This document shows, in pieces, positions 60,201-64,000 of a stretch of DNA of 64,000 bases. A model generated the notes under the pieces. It did no database searches. It was not told the origin of the DNA and worked only from the letters and a program-made list of their open reading frames with translations. Both the position numbers and the translations under genes were made by a program. Positions within the stretch are counted from its first letter, which is position 1, and each line of letters opens with the position of its first letter. The stretch is from Amoebophrya sp. A120 (Eukaryota; Sar; Dinophyceae; Syndiniales; Amoebophryaceae), in assembly GCA_905178155.1 (NCBI GenBank), contig CAJINV010000015.1, forward strand, positions 544,882-608,881, written 5' to 3'.

Positions 60201-62732
60201 TTTTTTCCCGAAAATCCTGCAAAATCAGCTCAATGATCCGGAACAACGTCGCAAATGTCGGGTCATTGGCATCAAAACTGGACTCACTGCTATTCATCCC
60301 GATGCCATCTCCTGTAATATGGCTGCCGGCTCCGCCAACCACGGAAAAAGTGGCAGGACTACTTGCAGCTGCGCCCATCATCATGTTACTATCCTGGCTG
60401 TGGATGCTTTGCATGTTCATGTTGAAGCAGTTATCAAGTGTAAAAATGTCTGGGTCTGGAAGATTTCTAGATTTGTCATGCATGTTTTGCATGACCCAGG
60501 ATGCCTGTAATGCACGACCTAGCGTCACAGATTTTTAGAGCGCTTCCTCATGCCTATTCCGCATGACAAATGCCATCTCCGTGGAGCACAAAGTCTACTC
60601 CTCTTACTGGTCACGCAACACAAATCTTTTTCGAATCCAGAGACAGCATCACAAGTCTAGATTCTTCCAGACCCAGATATTTTTGCATTTGATAGCAGTT
60701 CATTTTCCGCAACTCCATCTCGAGTTTCGTCGCGCTGGCCAGAAATATGGGAGTGTCAGAGTTGAAATCGACAAAGTTGAAATGATTTGTCATGCATAAA
60801 ATGCATGGCCCGAGTTACGTGTGTTGCAGAGCAGGCAAGTGAGGTCGATTGTAAGCCTGTTTGGGGTTATAGCTCGAGCTGCTAAAGTAGCATGAGAAAA
60901 TCGCTCTTCTTTGCCTAGACAGCATGACACACTGGATTTAGGGACCGTCGAAATTTGTCATGCGCCACTTGAAAACTGGGTTCCAACTGGCATCCATTTT
61001 TATGCATAACAAATTACTTCAACTTTGACGATTTCAAACCTGACGCTTCCATAAGAAACTCGATGACTTTACTCCACGCGACAATGGTTAGATCCTCCCC
61101 GGCCGACTGCAAAACCGTTTCCAACGCCTCGACGACATACTGCCGCATCTCTCGGTCCGGAGACCGGAGAAGTGATCGGAGCGGGCGGAGCCAGTCGGAA
61201 TTCCGAAAATTTTTCTCGACGGAATGAACCGTGGTTTTCGAAGCGGCTGGTGCAGTAGTAGAAGCTAGTCCACTACCTTTGTGGTTGTTCCCGAGGGATT
61301 CATCTTGGTTGGAAGATTGCTTTTGCTTTATTCCGGTCTTGTCTTGTCGACCGGGCGACTTGGCTTCATTGTCCAGGTCGAAATCGTATCAAATGTAAAA
61401 ATGTCTGGGTCTGGAAGAATGCAAGATTTGTGATGCAGGTTTTCCATGACCCATGAGGTCTGGAATGCGAGACCCAGCATGACAGATTTTTTGAGGTCTC
61501 TATCATCCCTTTCCCGCATGAGAAACTCCCCCTCAACTTGGTCAAAAGCGGACAGCTTTTGGCACTCACGCAACACAGATTTTTGCATCATTCAGATTTA
61601 GCATGACAAGTTCCAACCTTCCAGACCCAGACATTTTTACACTTGATAAATCCCCCGGCGAAGTGGATTCCAGATACGCTGCAACGTCGGATGTTTTCCT
61701 CGCCGGGCTGTTATTGACAGAAAAAAAACCATCGATCCCCATCTTCCATTTTTCGCATGACAAACACAGGACATATATGCATGTTTCGCATGACAAATAA
61801 CTCGATGGAAATTTGGGTGTTCGTGTTTTTTCCTGGAAGATAACTGTCCCGTGGTTTCGCTAAGCCACCGGCGATGATCAGGGCGAGGGAGTGGATGATC
61901 TGTTTCCGGAGAAGGTTTTTGTTCTGCTGGTTGGCCTTGGACCTGGAGGAAGTTGTGGTTGCGGTGTTGACAAGGGTTGAGTCTTCCACCACAGAAATAT
62001 AGTCGAAAAACTTCTTCACCAACACATCCATCAGAACGGCGTTTGGAGTCGGCGGTGCTTCCTGCTGCACAACTTGTTGCGTTTGATCTCCTTCTCCTCC
62101 TGTGTGAGAACCCATTCCTCGTCCCATAGAATTCTGGACGATGCTGCACCTGTGGATGCGATGGACGTTCACGCCAATCAGGGTACTGAGCTGGGAGAGG
62201 AGAAACTGAAACATAGACGCATTGTTCTGTTGCTGTGGGTCTTTTGTCATACCGGATGTTGAACTGGTAGCTGAAGCGAGCTTTGCCTTGCTTTCCTCGA
62301 GAAACTCCGAAGCAACGCTAGCTGTAGTGCTGCTTCCCGGATGAAGATGAGCGCCAGTAGCACCAGACGCGCTGGTCAACACCGAAGAGGTAGATGACAA
62401 AGAAGACACACTCGGGCTTTCCGCAAGTAGGCTCGTCCCAGTATGGCGTTCTCAACTGTTACACCCTCAACTGCTACATGGCTTTGTGATGCAACAATGG
62501 CAACAGTCAAAGGGGCAAGGTTGCTGCTTTCGCATCACAGATTTGGCACAGATTTAGATGCTACTTAGCCTCTCGTCGGAGATTTGTCATGCGAAGCAGC
62601 TTGATCACGTGGCGGCTTAAGGTAGTCTCGCATGACAAATTCATGCAACAGTTGAGAATGTAACGTTTGAGAACTCCATACCCAGTCTCCAGCTTTATCA
62701 CCTCTAAAAGGTACTCCAAGACCGCCACGACC
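51227..62732 (-). CDS. MON2: MON2-like HEAT-repeat protein (5' end beyond window)
   Basis: Large scaffold related to MON2 and the BIG/Sec7 regulators acting at Golgi/endosome membranes. About 2,000 residues are encoded here; the N-terminus lies past the right edge. Stop TGA at 51227-51229. Recognisable parts in order: VLEYLLEVIKLETG, NDSDWLRPLRSLLR-type HEAT helices with SPDREMRQYVVEALETVLQS, RIIELILQDF, INVSFTAIKYLWESADIL-like segment, and WIWLQLFRQLQISCLDPRREVRDCALKSL. The last closely resembles the conserved DPRPEVRNGA segment of MON2. C-terminal exons (VFTHKKALPHPVSGIFSLLE, TGLFKVAIEAGFYLIEDCL) continue the helical pattern with long Ser/Thr/Ala linkers. Eleven introners lie inside and a twelfth bounds the last visible exon; one is 3 kb long. 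Assignment rests on motif recall, not alignment. Confidence 0.7.
51696..52003. mobile_element. introner, family E
   Basis: 308 bp flanked by CCGTC, joining VQRIART to the final exon (GDAVQEIFARS). Confidence 0.9.
52845..52994. mobile_element. introner, family A
   Basis: 150 bp flanked by ATTCT; joins GYQLIPRI to CAKQSEES. Confidence 0.9.
53636..54330. repeat. 17-bp satellite, about 40 copies
   Basis: Unit CCCAGCTCGAAATATTT repeated head to tail. The central copies are nearly identical; edge copies vary (TTTTGGAGCTCG on the left, CTCCAAAGATTT on the right), the usual pattern of array homogenisation. Because 17 is not a multiple of three and the unit has no stop codon, several frames on both strands stay open; these are not genes. 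Confidence 0.95.
54535..55080. repeat. five degenerate repeats of 105-145 bp
   Basis: The landmark CCTGGGTAGCCAGAATTG, with variants, occurs near 54541, 54686, 54814, 54919 and 55028. It is followed each time by a GCTAAACACAGCAACTCGG block and then TATCCTGATACCCTCCCAAT. Confidence 0.85.
55440..55595. repeat. direct repeat of about 100 bp, two copies
   Basis: GAGCAGCTGCCC, CCCCGGCGCCCTCCCTCTGT and CGAAG occur in the same order twice, starting near 55456 and 55538. The surrounding 55400-56270 stretch is far more GC-rich than the host gene. Confidence 0.8.
56534..56682. mobile_element. introner, family A
   Basis: 149 bp flanked by GGAGG, just upstream of the short exon encoding VLKPIFSSSGSS. 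Confidence 0.9.
57953..58220. mobile_element. introner, family B
   Basis: 268 bp flanked by GCCGT, adjacent to the exon encoding NTCLKCLGEFVLPF. Confidence 0.9.
58699..59024. mobile_element. introner, family H
   Basis: 326 bp flanked by ACAAC; the second H copy in the window, after SMKKVLLL of the MON2-like gene. Confidence 0.9.
60432..60694. mobile_element. introner, family B
   Basis: 263 bp flanked by GCAGT; joins ELRKMNC to FNMNMQS. Confidence 0.9.
60746..61053. mobile_element. introner, family E
   Basis: 308 bp flanked by AGAAA; joins WSKVIEF to LASATKLE. Confidence 0.9.
61387..61648. mobile_element. introner, family B
   Basis: 262 bp with flanks AATCG and AATCC; joins STSPGD to FDLDNEAK. 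Confidence 0.9.
61712..61842. mobile_element. introner, family F (longer variant)
   Basis: 131 bp with flanks GCTGT and ACTGT; joins LAKPRDS to NSPARKTS. Confidence 0.87.
62442..62680. mobile_element. introner, family L (single copy here)
   Basis: 239 bp flanked by CCCAG. The ends GGCGTTCTCAACTGTTACA and ATGTAACGTTTGAGAACTCC are inverted copies not seen elsewhere. Removal joins VIKLETG to TSLLAESP. Confidence 0.88.
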
Positions 62733-62775
62733 TATGAAAGCCGCAGGTTGGAAGTCCTCAAAGTGAAAATTGCTA

Positions 62776-63599
62776 TCTATTATATTCATGCGAAAAAAGA
62801 GGTCTACAGAGGATAGAAGAGAGGTGGCCGAGAGGTCAAAAAGAGGTGAAAAGAGGTCAAAAAGAGGTCCACAGAGGTGGAGAGGTGGCGCGGGAGGTCA
62901 TTCGCGAGGGTGGCCGAGAGGTGGCGCGAGTATAGCCAGCCGAACCGGTCGCCCTAAAGCCGCGCCTATGGGGCACGGAGGTGGCCGAGAGGGTCCAGAG
63001 AGGGTAAGCGAGAGGGGGACAGAGGTGCCGAGAGGTTGCGCGAATAAGCGCGAACGTCTCGCGCACCCTCTGGGCCACCTCTCGACCACCTCTGTAGACC
63101 TCTACCGGCGAGTATAGCCGGACTGTTAGGCGCGCCCCTCGGAAGAGGTGAGACAGAGGGTCTGCGAGAGGGTTAAAAAAACCCGAATCCGCCCGGCACA
63201 GGGTCGATTTTTTGGGCCTTTTTCGTCGTGTAGGTTCGCACCGTCTCGCGCCAACCTCTCGCGCACCATCTCGCGCCACCCTGTCGCGCCACCCTCTCTG
63301 GCCACCCTCTCGCGCGTGATCACAAAGGGGCTTCGCGGCCCCCGTTCTGCCTCGGCAGGCACCTACGCCGAGGCGGCTTCGCTTCGCCCCCAAGTTTCGC
63401 TGCAGCTGCTCCCTGCGCATAGCGCCAGAAGGCGCGGGAAGCGCGCAGGAGGCCCAGCGGGTTGAGATGGCGCAATCCGGCGCCAGTATTTCCTTCGACC
63501 TATCACGCCGGGCGCAAAGCTCTGGCGCTGTGGCCCGATCCGCAAATCGTCCTGCCCCACCACAACAGCCGCTCGCCCCGGCGTCGGCCGGGGCATGGC
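62776..63599. mobile_element. nested insert W, GAGAGGTGG-rich
   Basis: 824 bp between near-identical 5-mers TGCTA (62771-62775) and TGGTA (63600-63604) that interrupt family E sequence. The left part is runs of GAGGTC and GAGAGGTGG; their complement CCACCTCT appears near 63070. No gene recognised. Confidence 0.55.
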
Positions 63600-63646
63600 T
63601 GGTAGTTTGTAATGCAAAAAAACGACTCCAGTTGGAGCACCATTTA

Positions 63647-64000
63647 TAACTCCTATTGCTGAGCTGCGCGAGTTAAAACTTTGCGACGGGGAGGAAAATC
63701 GCCCGCGCCGGAAATTTTTTGACAATTTTGAAACTTTCCAAAGCTGTCGCGATTTGCGAAATCGCCCACCGCCCAACGGCCAACGGCAACCGGCCAAATC
63801 GCAAACGGCCAACGGCCAAATCGCAAACGGCCACCGGCCAACGGCCAAATCGCAAACGATCAACAGCCAACGGCCAACGTCCAGCGGCCAAATCGCAAAC
63901 AGCCAACGGCCAAATCGCAAACGGCCAACGGCCAAATCGCAAACGGCCAACGGCCAAATCGCCAACGAACGGCCAACGGCCAACGGCCAAATCGCAAACG
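63647..64000. mobile_element. nested insert X, copy 2 (truncated by window edge)
   Basis: Begins TAACTCCTATTGCTGAGCTG at exactly the same base as copy 1 (53493) and matches it for about 130 bp, to CGCCCAACGGCC. It sits inside family E sequence after ATTTA, the candidate target duplication. Confidence 0.75.
63770..64000. repeat. GGCCAAATCGCAAACGGCCAA-type tandem array
   Basis: Irregular head-to-tail copies of CGGCCAACGGCCAAATCGCA of about 20-22 bp, continuing to the window edge. ORFs on both strands here follow from the repeat. Confidence 0.88.

Larger units (their letters stand above)
62733..64000. mobile_element. introner, family E, with two nested inserts, running off the window
   Basis: Starts TATGAAAGCCGCAGGTTGGA directly after the last visible MON2-like exon. 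A second E fragment, TTTGTAATGCAAAAAAACGA, reappears at 63607-63646, matching the E copy at 20736. The sequence between them and after them is inserted DNA. The right end is beyond 64000. Confidence 0.72.

Noticed and set aside
59729-60538. Plus-strand ORF of 269 codons opposite the MON2-like gene
   Set aside because: Antisense of an exon whose minus-strand translation matches MON2-like motifs; it also runs into a B introner.
62770-63990. ORFs in the GAGAGGTGG and GGCCAA arrays
   Set aside because: Repeat-driven open frames inside a nested introner; Arg/Gly- or Ala/Val-rich translations without domains.

Overview
This is nuclear DNA of a protist eukaryote, most likely a syndinean dinoflagellate close to Amoebophrya. 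The evidence is multi-exon genes for eukaryotic proteins (SMC1 cohesin, a MON2-like HEAT-repeat protein, a DEAD-box helicase, a mitochondrial aspartate aminotransferase), every convincing gene on one strand, and about 74 short transposon-like introns. These 'introners' have terminal inverted repeats, mostly begin TAT and end ATA, and sit between 5-bp direct repeats. This combination is known from Amoebophrya. The species assignment is an inference.

Layout, all genes on the minus strand so reading order runs from high to low coordinates: a MON2-like gene that enters from beyond the right edge (51227 to >62732); a large intronless multi-spanning membrane protein (48135-50768); a small cysteine-rich secreted protein (46282-47312) between two copies of a ~500-bp non-coding duplication; a two-SH3-domain protein (40197-44664); mitochondrial aspartate aminotransferase (35614-39012); a doubtful 161-codon ORF (34860-35345); a single-pass His/Asp-rich membrane protein (32375-34661); two unrelated membrane proteins (30138-31472 and 27977-29995); a DEAD-box RNA helicase (25031-27335); a SAM-dependent methyltransferase (18065-24090); SMC1 (4385-16886) with about 27 introners; an unrecognised six-exon gene (625-2566); and a short orphan ORF (105-458).

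Two intron classes coexist. A few introns are ordinary GT-AG introns without internal repeats. The great majority are introners of at least twelve families, called A-L here by their termini. Family termini, read inward: A TATCCTGTGCAAAAGTATCG; B TATCAAATGTAAAAATGTCT; C TATCCTGAGTAAAAACGTCC; D TATGAGAGTGCACAACTCCC; E TATGGGAGTGTCAGGATCGA; F TATCCAGGAAAAAACATCCA; G TATCACAGGAAAAAGTGTTA; H TATTGAGAGGAAAAATCCCC; I TATCGACAGTAAATTTCCTG; J TATCCCAGAGAAAAAAGCTG; K TATGGAAAGAAAAAAGTTCG; L TATGGCGTTCTCAACTGTTA. Where the host protein is recognisable, removing the element plus one copy of its 5-bp flanking repeat restores the reading frame. The families have unrelated ends, yet all share many internal copies of TTTGT(C/A/G)ATGC.

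Some introners are hosts for further insertions. One A element holds an E element. Other A, D, E and G elements hold 0.5-2.8 kb satellite-bearing inserts, each flanked by its own 5-bp duplication. Two of these inserts share a ~130-bp head but carry different satellites. Introners lie almost only inside coding regions; the intergenic spacers and the 877-codon membrane-protein gene have none. No rRNA, tRNA, CRISPR or prokaryotic feature was seen.
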